From Scortum barcoo (taxonomy: Eukaryota > Chordata > Actinopteri > Centrarchiformes > Terapontidae): a DNA stretch of 64,000 nt. The notes beneath the pieces are model-generated. The model was not told where the DNA came from. It searched no databases and saw only the letters and a program-made list of their open reading frames with translations. Location: NCBI GenBank assembly GCA_023238725.1, contig CM041545.1, positions 11,749,782 through 11,813,781 on the forward strand, read 5' to 3'. Every line of letters starts with the position of its first letter. The stretch's first letter is position 1. Below, piece by piece: positions 22,698 through 36,400 of the stretch. Made by a program: the position numbers and the translations under genes.

Positions 22698-24532
22698 ATG
22701 TGTGTGATAATAATATATCATCATATAGATAATATATATATATGGCAAGAACTTGTGATATAGAGACAAATATGTCATGTCTTTTATAACAGCATGATCT
22801 CTCATATTCTCTTGAGACTGGATTATGTACCTACAACCAGTGGTGCAGTGTAACAGTTCATTTTCTCAGCTACTGAGAAACTACTACTTTATTACTTTAC
22901 TTCAAATTATATTAGGTCATAGCCAATTTTTCACAGGTCCCATTCTGCTGCACAATACTTTCAATAGAGTATTTTTTACATTGAGTTTGTGCTACTTTTA
23001 CTTAACTTGAATTTAGCTTACTGGTTGGGATAACCAAAATTGCCCTTCATCTACATTGCTTGTAAACCTAATTTTTGACTCTTTCAGAAGTCTGCAGTAG
23101 AAGGTGACACACTGTCACACACTCTGTCTGTTCTGTGTGTTGACCTCCCTTTTCTTTAATTGATCCCAGACATATGGGATTGGGGATAATGTAACTGTGG
23201 ATTTCTTTGTCTGTGGCAGAGTTTTTGGAATAAGATTGTTAATATTTTATGTAATTAATTTGATATTTAACACATTCATATTTCTATTCTTTTTTTTGTG
23301 TAATAACAATGCTTTGTACACTTCAGAACTCTTCTCCAATCCAATGAAAGGAAATTTAATGACATCAGAAGAAATAAATATATATTTGAAGAAAAACTTT
23401 TAATGTTACAGTTATTATCTTTACACATACAGCAGCGGTGTCTGTGAGACCTGAAACAACAAGGAAGTAAAGCTGAGGTCTGGTTTACACACTGGAACAT
23501 TATGCATTATGCTGTTCTGGAGCAGATTAAATTAGACAATGCATTTGGTCCACATACACCTTATAATGCATTATGTGGAAAGAACAACATTACACAGGCA
23601 AAAATCCACACAAAGCTTCAGTATAGTGACTAAACTATTAAAAGCCCTTTAGTCTCTGTAGTATATCGTAAAGAATTGTAAGAATTAAATAAAATGCCCA
23701 GATGGTAAAATTTTAAAGATTTTTGTAAATTATTTTCAACTTTAACAGAAACTTGTTAAAAAGTAATATAACTGCTTAATACAAGAGAAAGAGGAAGTAA
23801 TGGCTTTGAGCGGCATGTGATAATTGACACTTGTGTTGATGTGTTTTCCTATCACACGGATGAAAATGCGCTCCCGGAAACAAACGCTTGCAAAAATACA
23901 CAGCCAACACATCCATCACATGCAAACACACAGATCTGTGGATACACACACACACCACACCACACACATCACTGCCACACGCAGCAACTCGTTCTTTCAG
24001 ATAAGCTAAACAGAAAAGCCTGCTAGGCTGCATGTTAATGAAGGAGATACAGACAAACAGGAATCTTGAAGAAATATGAATAATTCAGCAGTGGATTGTT
24101 AAAGGGAGAACAAACCAAAGGGATACATCCTGCTTGGTATTTCATTTGCACATGTGCAGTAGATCTATGGTTGGAGACTAGACGTATAAATGATTAGAGA
24201 AGAAAAATAATGTCAGTTATATGTAGCGATATGTGTTGGGATATCAGGACTTTGATGGGGTGTGTTGACAGAATGGCTTTGCACAGGATGCCCACATGGG
24301 GGAGTTGTGGATCCATGAATGTCTCTCTTCATCCCCTCCCTCCATTCTGAATAAATTAAATGTAGAGTGTTCATTTAGCATGTATAAAACTCTCATCGAC
24401 CGAAATGAAATGTAAATGCTCCAACAAAGCAAGTTGCATGACTCATCCCATCCCCTTTTTTTTTTTCTTCACCTCTTCCCTGCCAGCCTTGTGTACTTTT
24501 TTTTGCCTGAACCCCTCCACCCATCCTTCTGC

Positions 24533-24580
24533 TTCTCCTCCTCCTTCTCCTCCTCTACCTCCTCCTCCTCCTCCTTCTTC
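24533..24580 (+). repeat. (TCC)n-rich polypyrimidine tract
   Basis: Imperfect CTC/TCC repeats with a strong purine/pyrimidine strand bias. Confidence 0.9.
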
Positions 24581-25894
24581 ACCAGATGCAGCACAGATCA
24601 CAGAGCGAGCAGCAGGGGGCGCCACAGCCGTCACAGCCTCAGAACAAACCAATTTATTTCTCAAGCTCACACAGGCTTCATTTGAGAGCCCATCAGAGAG
24701 CTCCAATAGAGCCACTTAAGCCACTGTTCCCCAACATGAAAGGATTGAAACCAAAATAGAGATAGGGAAAAAGGCGAGGAGCTGGAGGAGAGGCGTTTGA
24801 TCTGCTTGTTCTGGGGCATCACTCAGAGGGGTTCTTTTCCCCTAAGGACCGCCAAGTCCTGTTTGTCCCTTCAGAGGTCTAATGTGAAAAATAGGATAAT
24901 TTTTATTTCTGTCCATGCTTCTTGTCTGTTTGTACATAATGAGCGCACAAGGTCCACAGTTAGTGCAACGGGGAGAAAATGAGAGATGAGAGGGGGAAAG
25001 GTACAAAGGCATCTGGCAAGAGGTGCCTCGCCTAATTCGCCATTAAACCGTGATTGCCTCTCGGTGGGATCAATGGAGTTGCCTCGCTGTGAAATAAAAC
25101 GAATTCTTGCTGGGAGAATTAGGGAGATGAATAAAGAAGAGAAAACAAAGAGTGAGGTGTGTGAACGCGGAAACTGAGAGGCTGAAGAGAGCGAAAACTC
25201 TGACAGGCTCGGTGCATCTCTAAGTACTCTGTAGCCCTTCACCACCGCTGTCTCCCTCCCTGTGTGGCACTGCCATTACTGCATTGAATGGGAGGCAGAG
25301 GAGGTAAGGGAGGAAACTGTGCACACTACTGAACACACAGAGGTCAGATAAGTCTTAATGAAGGGACTTTCCAGGCTGTGATTACCTCTAAAGGAAGAGA
25401 CTGGTCCTCCCAAAGAGGTTAATTAAAAAAGTCATGGGGGCTGAGCAGGGAAGTGTCTCCATCACCGCTGTGAACCCCGGTGACCCGTCCATCCTCTAGG
25501 ACAGACACAGCCATCCATCACAGCTGATTCCTGGGCTGTCTGGCCCCTGCTGGCGCCACTGAAATCCCAGAGTGACTAAAAACATAGAAGTGTATGTAGC
25601 AGCAGCACAACTTTGACAAGCAGTGAGGATAAAAAAAAAAAAAAAAGAAAGACACCGCCGCCGAGACATCGCCTGCTGAAGTCTCTCAGGTAATGAAACC
25701 TCTCCCCTCTCAAGGATCAGACAAACACCCTATCTTGTCATCTTTCCTCCATTCTCTCCCTCGGTCTTCTTCTTTTTTTTTTCTGCCCTCCATGTCACAA
25801 CCACCGGAGCACACGAGGCCATTTATCAGAAACCTGAACTGACTGCCATGTTGTTTATTTCGCCTGCGCTCTCCAGAAGAGACTGCAAAAAATA

Positions 25895-25932
25895 TAGAGT
25901 ATTTATGTTTGTGTAGCTACATAAATACTCTA
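25895..25932. repeat. Perfect inverted repeat, 14-bp arms
   Basis: Arms TAGAGTATTTATGT (25895-25908) and ACATAAATACTCTA (25919-25932) are exact complements separated by 10 nt, giving a stable AT-rich hairpin with no other recognised feature. Confidence 0.9.
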
Positions 25933-28158
25933 CTAAGTGTTTAAGCTCAGTGCTTGCCGCGAGGAGAAAGCAGGGTATGGCAGCATTACCTTCCTCGAAC
26001 ACAGCATGAAAGAATCAGCCATCATCAATGAAAAAATCCTTCCAGCAATCCCTGCTGAGAAGAAAGATTTGTCATCCATATTTCCCCTAGTTCTCGGAGG
26101 CGAGGACAAAGGTGTGATAGTGTGCAAAATGGAGACACACAGAAAGGACAGGCTGACTGAGGGAGGATAAGACAAGAGACAAAGAGAGAAAAATGGAGCG
26201 TTTTGCTTGATTGGGTTTGAGAGAGGACAGAGAGCCTGGAGCAGTCTTAACAGGGAAAAAAGTTAAACATTTTCATAACTCTGTTCTCGTGGAGTTCACC
26301 TGCAGTGGCGGGAGGCTTAAATCACGTCATGCTTGATTGGCTGAGAGGGAGAAGCCGATGCCAAGCTTGGGGGGCCACCTTTGCCGAGGAAAAACCTGCG
26401 CTTCCTCATTACACTTTCCTCACCGAGCCGTCTGCAGAATAACCGCTCCTCGTGCTGACGCAGGTAGAATGAGCTCATTCCCTCTCCATTCACAAGCTGA
26501 GTGCACCAAAAAATTCAGAGAGGGGAGAAGCATAATAAGTTCAGACTCCAAGTTAGAGTGCCTGCAGGCAATAAAGTGGAGGATGAACAGTGGAGACTTG
26601 ATGGAAGAAGAGAGTGTGCGTGCATGTGATCGAAAAGGGGGTTACATCTGAAAATGAAAAAGAAAAAAAACACTGCTCTTGACTGCACTGGTTCTTCACT
26701 TAAATTCATAAATCCTCCCTCAAGTATTTATTTCTAATATTTTTCGTAGGCATGCTATGATTGACGACTGTTACATTTAAAATAGTGACTTGAAACACAA
26801 ATTTACTCCAAATGACGAAAGCTGATCCATATAGGTGGGTTCACGGTTGGCGTCCTCATACGGTATGTAGGCGTGGACGCACTCTCACACTGAATGCATG
26901 AGAATAAAGAATTTTCCGATAATGCGCATAAATGGGCCGAAGCAAAAACAGACCTCGAAAGGTTCTGGATCAGTCTGGAGGTCATTTGGAAAAACACGGC
27001 ACCGGCAAAAAATAAATAAATCCACTGATGTGCTGTCCAATGCAGATCACACTCTGAGCTGTGCGTTTAGTTGGGACGTGGATGTGTGTCTGGGAGTCGC
27101 TCAGCCATCAGAAAGTGGCATTATGGAAATGCAGGAATCACCATGAAAAGGGCAGCCGGAGGCACGCTCAGGACAACATTTTATGTACAGCACCTAATCA
27201 GCCAGCCAACCGCCGTCGCTCCTGTTTACCTTATTTGCGAGTCACCCCTAAACCTGCAGCCACTTCACCTAATCTCTTCTCCTCCCTCTTCATGTCCTAG
27301 TTCCTGGTCTAACATTTTCCCTCCATGCTTCTTCTCCCCTCTCTTCTTCTCTGTACTAACAATCCTGTCATTTCAAATCCTGCCGCTCCCACCTGGCCTG
27401 CAGTAACCCCCTGCCATTCTCTGCCATTCACCTGACCTCCCCCGCCCACCATCACCCCTCTTCCCACTTCCACATCAACCCAGTAGCGTGTACGCCCGCT
27501 GACTTCCATTCATTCCCCGCATGACTGTGTGTTGTGCTTCTGCCTTAGCGGTCCGGCCATTTTCTCTGTCTGTGCTGACCCCATGTCTGTGTTTTTCCAC
27601 ACCTGTTCTCCACCCCCGATTGCCTATTGGATATGTTTGCCTCATCTCGCCCTGCTCGCCTGGTTTTTGACTTTTGCTTGTTTTTGACCTCGAGTAAAGT
27701 TGAGCATTTTATTTTACCCGCCTGGTAGGAGCCGCACTTCTGGGTTCCAGCCTGTTTTTCACAGAGCCCTCGTGCCTCATCCTCTCTGCGAAGAAAGCAG
27801 CAGCCTCTTTCCTGCGTTAATTGTTTTCCACCTGGGCCTTGTTCGGCTCAGCTTATTATTCAGACCTTCGGTGCCAGCCAGCTGATAACCTCCAACTGCT
27901 GTGAGCAATTAACAAGAGTTCACCTACTGTAGCGTCCAGAAGGAGGGATCCCTTCAGAGCCAGAGGAGAGACAGAGCGGGGAAGGTTAGGGCAGAACATG
28001 GAGGGAAAGAGAATGAGGGATAGAGAGAAGGGACGGACAGATGACCCCTTTATTTTATGGTCATTTAAAGGGAAATCAATGCTAATGAATGAGTGGGTCC
28101 ATGCAATGCAGCGATAAGTAAATTACCAGCTTAAGAGGATGCTGCATGTGTGCATTTA

Positions 28159-28198
28159 CGTGTGTGTGTGTGTGAGAGAGAGAGAGAGAAAGAGAGAG
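28159..28198 (+). repeat. Compound (GT)n(GA)n microsatellite
   Basis: GT repeats switch directly to GA repeats, with one AAA interruption. Confidence 0.95.
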
Positions 28199-29325
28199 TC
28201 CAGAAACTGATAAGGATGTTTGTTATCATGGATGAACTATCCAATCTGAAAGGTACAGCAAACACAGGTGTCCTGACCAATTAGGAAGCGGTCTTAACTA
28301 AAGACCTAGTCAATATCCAGGGTGTTGTATCGATTAAGCAACTGTGACTGGTTTGCTGTGGTTCAGATGATGCGGCCAATACAGGTGGAGTGTTAGGCAG
28401 TCTCTAATCACAACAGGCTTTGTCAAAACAGTGTCTCCAGCAGAGCGTGGGGGTGTGCGGAGCAGAAAAGTGTGCTCTAACCTGGGCAGTGCAAAAATGA
28501 GCCCAGCCAGACCAAACGTGCAGCCAAAAGTGGAATAGATGCATGTAATTTTTTGTTTCATAACACCAGTCACACTCCCGCGTCGGCCTCAGCGAGGGCG
28601 TGCGGCCGCCATGGATCGATTGCATGGTTAAAGAAAGAGGAGAAAGGATGTTTTTTTTTTTCTTCTTTAATCGGCCTGCCTCTACTTCTTAAACACTGTT
28701 GATTATGTTTTGCCATGTGGAACAAAACGTGGATATCCCTCCAGCCGCAGAGTGCCATTGCACCGTAATGAAATAACAATGCATTTATTTAACTAATGAA
28801 AGATTTGCTTGGCTAAACAAGGTTTCCCATTGAAATGAATGAAGTGGCTATTGTTGATAATTAGAAAAATGCTTTGAGAAGCTGGGTGGTGTCAGGTGTG
28901 TGACTAGGTTGCAGCGTGTGCAAGCGGGTGGGGGATGTTCTCCAAAAGTGCTAATTAAAGTGGGAAGGTGTATGAAAATGCTACAAATTAGCTGTATGTC
29001 CCGAGTGGTATCAAATATTTTGCAGGTTGTATGAGTAAACATATTTGCTCTGCCTATTTATCTGCATATGTTTGTTGGCCGCCACAGTTTCACAGTGCTA
29101 TAATCAGTATTGTAGGGAGGGTGGAGGTTTACAGCAGATAACAATAGAAGCAGGAGCTGCAGAGATCAAACGATTTTATTTCTGTTGTAACTGGGAGAAG
29201 GGGGCTCCTTCGGCGTCTCTTCTGGGACTGCTGCTCCAGATTCTGATATCCACTTTCCCTTTGTTTTCTCTCTTGGCCCTTTGAAATATTTAGTGAGAAT
29301 CCCTGACTAACACATACATATTAAC

Positions 29326-29355
29326 TGTGTGTGTGTGTGTGTGTGTATGTGTGTG
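29326..29355 (+). repeat. (GT)n microsatellite
   Basis: GT tract with one AT interruption. Confidence 0.93.
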
Positions 29356-30724
29356 CATTTACAATCACTACGCTCCCACCAGGCATCAATCATCAACTTT
29401 GCCCTCAACATCTGGATGTGGACAGGCTTTCCCCCTGGGCAAAAGCTCTTCAGATCTCTCCATTTTAGCGCAGAGCTTATCCTGAGGGATTGCTTCTCCT
29501 GGCCCTGGCCCCTCGTTTTATTTTACCACCAAAGGCTCCACTGAGGAAACTCCCTCAATAACTACCCCGCTGCATCTCTTTATTCCTCCATCTATCAATT
29601 CCTCCTCCAATGGGATGGACATCGCCTGCATCTCCAATAGTTTTGCTTACCTGTAAACTCTACAGTCACCTGCAGACGCTGACAGTGAGGGAAAAAAAGA
29701 AAAAATTTACTCCCTGACAAAACAGGTCAAACGTGATCTTTTAACAGTCAAAAAGGCACGTCTTCAGGCGATAGTGTGTAACGTATGTGCCGAGACTGTA
29801 CGATAAACCATTACTTCGCGGCGCTACTGTAGCTCCACGTGTCCCCAGCATGGCCTTAACCCACGGCAGAGCACAACCTCTAAGAATCTCCCTGCAATCT
29901 GTAGCACCTTGTTAGTGCGCACACACCATATGAGGCCTGTTGTATTAGTTATTCTAATGCATGTCTTGTTATCCATATAGATGAGAGAGGGAATAGACCA
30001 ACAGATGGCCAGGGAAACAGGGAGCCACAAACACAAAATCATCCTCCAGGAATGCGAGGAACACATTCATAGCCCAGTGCACACCTAGAGACTCAGAGAC
30101 AACAGTCTCTGCCACCAAATATTTCACCGCTCCCCGATTCTGCTTGATTCTCCGCGATGACTTGGCGACGGGCCAGTCAGCTGATGGTGTGTAAAAGTCG
30201 CACGGGGATTGCCAGCGGAGATTTAATCTCTGCTACCACTCCAGGAGTTTCCTGCTGGATCTCTGCTATCTCCAGGTCTGAGAGGAATTAAAGAATATCA
30301 ATAATATGGTTATTTCACAGATATGAATCATCCGAAGCTATGAATCACACGGGAGTATGCCCTATTGGCCTCCAGACTACAGTACACGTCATTAAGTATT
30401 TGCAAACACAGCTAGCTCCTCCATCTCTGGAGGAGTTATACATCCAATTTCGGAACATTTATCTTCTAATAGAAAGCATTTGCTGAGCTAATTGGTGATA
30501 TATTTGTAAGTGAGACGCCACCTGGTGATTTACTTCAGAGTAACAAGATATATACGCATACAAATGAGACTGCAGTTAGATAATGAAACAAAACTGCAAA
30601 GGTAGTGTAAACATTAATAAGCATGTGTTGTTTTTTTTAAAACGAGCTCCTAATCTGCATTGATGGAGTTCTATTATTTCAATTGAAAGAGACATTTCAG
30701 CACTCACATCCTGCTCAAAAACCA

Positions 30725-30754
30725 GACTATCAGTCCTTTCGAAGGCTGATAGTC
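30725..30754. repeat. Compact hairpin, 13 pairs with one bulge
   Basis: GACTATCAG (30725-30733) pairs with CTGATAGTC (30746-30754); after a bulged T (30734), CCTT (30735-30738) pairs with AAGG (30742-30745), leaving a 3-nt loop. The nearly perfect 30-nt palindrome lies in gene-free sequence. Confidence 0.85.
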
Positions 30755-32869
30755 ATAAATTGTTTATTAATCCCGTATAGGACATTAGGTTAGATATGCT
30801 CTTGGCTGGAAAATAGATCCATTAGTGTGTAACTGCATGGGAGGCGGAGAGGAAGAAAAAACTTTAAAAGGTTTTCCTATTGCATCAGTTAGCTTATATT
30901 TGTTAGAGCATCCTACCAACAGAGAGACACAGCAACAGCAGTAAGAAAGAAGACAGCAGTGAGCTGCAGGTAAAATCCAGTCTCGGTAAGTGGAGCTCTT
31001 CATATTTTTCCAGCATTGTCCAACCCCTATTCTGTGTTTACGCTGCGGCCTGCTTCTCCCTTTTGTCACAATGAAGACAGACGAGCTGCTCTGAGATGTG
31101 CTCCCTGTACTCTGTTGGGTCCTCTTCTTCTGACTGTCACACACCTGCATGGGCTACATTTCAAATGTGTCGCTCTCTGTGCACTCTTATAAAACCACGC
31201 ATTACTATGCACACTGGGGTGAGAGGAAAAATGTGTGCCGCCATCAGCATGGTCAACAGCAGTGCATGTGATCCAGCTGCACACATAATTGGCATCCATT
31301 ATCTGCTTACGCCCGTCCTCACACAGTATCTGCCTGCTTGTATTAATCTAAAAAAAGTCCAACCATGAAGATATGTTGTTTTAATGAGTGGTTATGAAGA
31401 GGTAATAATGTAGAAAAAACTGCTCTCCACCCGCTTGATCAATCATATTTAACTTGGATCAAGCTCCATGTGTTATTAATGCCTCAGATAATCAACCTGT
31501 AATGTAGGCTACATAATGAATGAATGTAAGTCATTGGCTTTGAGTAATGAAGTGAGGATGTACTTCACACTCCAAGGAAATAGCTGAGCACCAAGTATAG
31601 CACTTGATTCATGTGTTTGGCCTACACCAAACCCATTGGGACTGACTTCAGAGGACCATTAGTTTTGTTGTCATTGCTAACTGCATCACACAGGAGACTT
31701 TGCAACATAGCGAGAATATTGCTTTTCCAATTTCTCTTTTTTAGATATATGGACCCCTGATATACAATGAGTTCATTGATTTCCACTCAAACCTTAAAAT
31801 AATCCAGGAAATCTCGCTAGTGAGGACAAATTGCAAAGAGAAGGCATCAACCGTGTTTCATTTCCCCCCTCAGCTCTTTCACGTCTGTCCATCAGTGGCT
31901 CATTCCACCCACTCAATCTCATCACTTGTCAAAATTTTTTGCTGACTGCAACGGTCCAAGTAATAACAATTGTAGGAGGTGGTACGGTTAATAATATCAA
32001 GTGGACTTGAGAATGCATACCACCTCATCGGTGCCGCACGTATTGAAAATCAATGTCTATAATAATGAAAACCTATTGCTGCTCCCGGTGCATTTGGGAT
32101 AGAGTAGAACAAACCAGCTGACACCTGAAATGGATTTGACCACTCACTACAGTTCAGTGAAGCGCTGACTGAGAAAAAGAAGAGAAATTCTGCAAATCAG
32201 ATTTTATTTTGGAAACAGAAATCTCAAGAAACTTAAAAAAAATAAAAGTCTGTTTGAAAGTTCAAGTGAGGTCTCAAGTTCAAAAATGAAAAAAAAGGGT
32301 AAAAAAAACATGAAACCTACATGCAAACATTTTTTATTTAACAAGAGTGTTGGAGATTTCAACTTCCTTGTTACGTAAAATGGCAGGTTTCACAAGCTCT
32401 TGAACAGAAAAATCTTTGTAGCAAATATCGTGACATAAAACTGGAATAAAATCACTATCCAAGTGAAAATTAGAGATGGCAGTACTCCCTGACTGGCCTA
32501 TAATAGGGTTTTTATGTGCGGCGGTATAAAAAGAAACGTAGTGATCTGTGAAAAAAAGGGAAAAAGGGAAGAAAAATTACAAAGCGCCTCAGAGGGCCTG
32601 TCTCGTTATTATTAGTTTTAGATGAAAAACACAAATGCTACCCAAGAGGCAGCACCATGCAGCAGGCAGGCGTTCTCTGACATTTGAAGGGGTGGCGGAT
32701 TGAGAGTGGGAGAGCTGGAAAAGTAGCAAAACTACCAAACTCCTCCATGACTGGAAGAAGTTGGGGCAAATTTTCCCCCCCAACATCACTGAGTAACGCA
32801 AGAGACTGAGCAAATGACCACACTCTTTCTTTTTATAAACCAAAATGTTTTCTGTCTTATGTACTGTGC

Positions 32870-33453
32870 CTAATTCAAAGGTATATGTACTTTACTAGAG
32901 TATTTTCATTTTACAAAACTTTAACCTTCTACTCCACTACATCTCAGAGACAAATATTTTACTTTTTACACCACTATCCACCTTTGTAGATTACAATTTT
33001 TCATACTCTGATTTCCCATCCGATTTTACCTGACTGAATAATATAAGAAAATATATAAGAAGATTTTCCTACTTCTTCTGAAAACGGCTCATGAAATGTT
33101 GAATCTTTAGAGATAGGACACTGTTGCTACAAATATATGCTGATCTTATAGACCCTGGTGCATTGCTATGGCTTAAACGACCAAACAGTATATAAATTAG
33201 TTAAAACTAATGCAACCTAAAGCAACTGCAGCATTACAATGCAACACGCACATTAATGCTGCAGAAATATTAATCCAGAAACACAATATGCAATCCTAAA
33301 ACACTGACAGGGACCAATTTTCTGCAGATTGAATACTCAGTTCATTTTGCTGATAATATATGCTTTTACTTAAAGAGGTTTTTGAAAGCAAGACTATTCC
33401 TTGTAGTGGAGTATTTTCATAGTGTACTATTAGAGGATGCTTCTTCCACCTCT
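32870..33453 (+). repeat. Degenerate teleost interspersed repeat, probably a non-autonomous DNA element
   Basis: Landmarks in order: GTACTTTACTAGAGTATTTTC, CTTCTACTCCACTACATCTC, ATATTTTACTTTTTACACCA, CCAAACAGTATATAAATTAG, CATTTTGCTGATAATATATG, CTTTTACTTAAAG, GGAGTATTTTCATAGTGT, CTTCTTCCACCTCTTC. I recognise this order from a very common fish repeat ending ...CTTCTTCCACCACTG. No coding capacity. A much weaker resemblance occurs at 22,830-23,010. Confidence 0.5.
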
Positions 33454-36400
33454 TCTCATTCTATATGGAGCTTTGCTTTTATATCTGAGAAATATTTGTC
33501 TCAGCAATACATAAATACAAACAAATTCCAGGTCTGGTTAAGGCATATGCACAAATACATAATACACAAGAGCCAGAGTACATATATGCGATTCCTTGAC
33601 TTTCCCAAAGTTTACAGAAGACATTCTAAAGTTTACGGTAGAAAAGTCTGCAGTCCTGAATAAGGGCTATGGCATAACGTGATGATGGAGGCTTGTGATA
33701 TCTTGCCTGAAGACATACTTTGCCAAAGTCTGTGGAGAAGGCAGTTGCATCAGTCTCAGCTCTACCTGGAACGGTGAAGACAGGAGCACAGGTGAGCAAG
33801 AACAGCCAGCGGGGTAGAAGAAGGAGGGGAAAAAAAAATACTGTCAGCCTCAGTAGTCAGCTGCTCGAGTTTCACAAACAAACCTTATCTACTTCAAAGC
33901 ATTGGGTGAGTGGAAGAGTAAAGGTCATGTTATTTAGCGAGTTCGTGCCATGTGGCGGTATTTGCGATGAAATGCGGCTCCATAAGGCAAATGAGCTTTG
34001 CATACTCATTAGCATTCACACACACACACAAATGAACTGGTGTGCTTGATCACTTAACAAATATCCAGTGCATTCAGTAAAGCAGCACACAGTCTACAGT
34101 CTCTGCTGCTCATATTCCCAGATAAGTTGTTATGATGAACCCTGCGCAGCAAGACAGCTCCGCTTGCATGCTAAGTGGTACGCAGGCGCTTTCCAAGCAT
34201 ATACTGTTTCATCAGAATATCAGACAAACATGAAAGCTGAAGACACGCCAGTTCACTCCTAGTTTACTTCACCTCTGCGAGACTGACAGTGTGACACTGA
34301 CTCAGCAATCCTCTGCTCGTGTCATTAAGTGTTAAAACACAACAGGGTGGGTGGTGCCGACTGTCATTTTAACAAAGGCACAATACAGCAAAGATGAGCA
34401 GACATTTATTTTAGAGGCCGGCATATAAATTACCCATTAACCTATGGCAGGCAAAAAAAAAAAATGTGAACACACTTAATGTTCACAGTAAACTTGCATT
34501 TTAACACCTACCTTCCCACCTCCAGTTTGTAAGCACAATAGAAGCATGAAAGAAACAAATTAAATGTTAATGGTAAATACGCCAATTTTTGTTGACACAA
34601 GCGACATCATGAGGAAAACACTTTTCCAAAACATCAAGAATATATAACCTCACTGTGAAAGAACTGTTAATAAAAGAAAAGAAAAAAAGTGAATCCTTGC
34701 TCCTTGACATTTGGAAAGGTACGTTCCCCCTTGGCCCAAATAAATCTGCGAGTAGACAGTGAAGTCAAGTGATTGAGCCCTGTGGGCAAAGCTGGTGCGT
34801 AACTTGCAAGTCTATAAACTATTCTGACAGCATAAATAGTTCATTTACCTGCAGATGTACTACACATATAGATAGTGTTCAACAGCAAAAGGGTTCATGG
34901 TTCAACATACAGCAGCTCTATTACTGAGGTCTTCCTGTGTAATTAAAGCATCTTGGTTCACCTTTGGTCTTAAGCAGAGCATAGTGCACCACTACTCAAA
35001 GTATTATTTCCTCTTAAATGTTGTCAAGTGAAACTAACGGTCCTGTTAGCTGCAGAGCTGAAGGTTCATTTTATAACTAATTATATTCCTCAAAAACGCA
35101 AGCAATTGTCAGTGGGATTATTGTTGTTCCCACGGAGAGACCTTGTGGTGCACTGAGGCGAGTTATGGATAGATCAAGAGAGACAAGCAGCATACAGAAA
35201 GCGAATGTTGAGGGAAGTAGTTTCATACAGAGTCCTCAGGGAGTATCCTCACAAAGATAGTGAGGCACGGCATAATAAATGTATGTCCATATGCCGATGT
35301 GCAGCATAGTCACACTGCACAAATATTATACTCACATACAGTCGAAGCAAATGAAATGTGGATCAAAACAAAGCATAAACACTGATTATATTCAATTTGC
35401 ATTCAGCAGTAGTACCTGTACATTAAGTGAAACAGATGTGAATTTCTTTCCAATATGTGAGTTTAGAGCAGGGGAACATGAGCTAAGATAGCCATGCATG
35501 GCTGTTCTGAGTGATCTCCTTTTTTTCCATTTCTAAAAGTCTAACAAAGAAATTAATCAGTGTTTTTGCTACATGTAGAGTTTAATACAGAACCTGCACA
35601 GGACATACAGAGATGTTTTCCTGTTGTCTTTCGAAATGTAACTTGAATGAATAAAAAAAAGGGGAAAAAAGCATGTGTTTTTTTTCTTCCTTTTGCTCCT
35701 GACTGTTTTTTTTCTAATTCAGTCTTTACATAAAAAAAGACAGGGCAGACACTGTAAGGATCCAGACCTGGCTTTGTTTGTAAAGTCTATAACTCTGAGT
35801 GAAGTTAAAATGATTGATGTCTCTGTTCACAAAGCCATGGATTTTCATGGCCCCACTTCCTCCTCCCACAACTAAGCCCAGCCTGCGTCTGAGATCCAGT
35901 ACTCTGACTCGGCCAGTAGATTTTATTTTAGACCCTGGATGAAGCTTCATCCCAGTTTTCCAGCACAGTTACAAAGTTCCACTGATGACCTGGATCACAT
36001 TTTAAGATCAACTGTTTATTTATTTTTTTCATCTTAAAAAAGCGAATGTGGCTGCCCAAGAATGTGAAAGGTTGAGAGCCAATCCACCCTGTGACCTGTG
36101 ACTTCTCAATTTTCTGTCCATATTTAAACATTTGAACCAATCATTGCTAATTATTTTTTTTTACCAATGACTTTCTTAAAGCAACTTGAACAGTATTTCT
36201 GCTATTAACTAGACTAGACGACTGTATTATGAAAGAGTTTCATTTGCCAGGTGTCCTGAAATTCTGCTTTAGTTACAGTGGGGCAAAAAAGTATTTAGTC
36301 AGCCACCAACTTGTGCAAGTTCTCCCACTTAAAAGATGAGAGAGGCCTGTAATTTTCATCATAGGTACACTTCAACTATGAGAGACAGAATGGGGGGGAA

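Larger units (their letters stand above)
22160..36275. other. Gene-free region upstream of the CutA-like promoter
   Basis: Besides the solo Tc1 end, the degenerate repeat at 32.9-33.5 kb, two hairpins and microsatellites listed separately, nothing could be supported. About 24.98-25.20 kb (CCTAATTCGCC and AATTAGGGAG words) and about 26.28-26.48 kb (a CpG-containing patch with an inverted CCAAT, GATTGG) are the least repeat-like parts and could be regulatory. No exon was recognised. Confidence 0.5.

Noticed and set aside
22830..23010. Possible second copy of the interspersed repeat seen at 32.9 kb
   Set aside because: Only short phrases (GTGGTGCAGTGTAAC, CTACTTTTACTTAACTTGA) resemble it; too weak to call without alignment.
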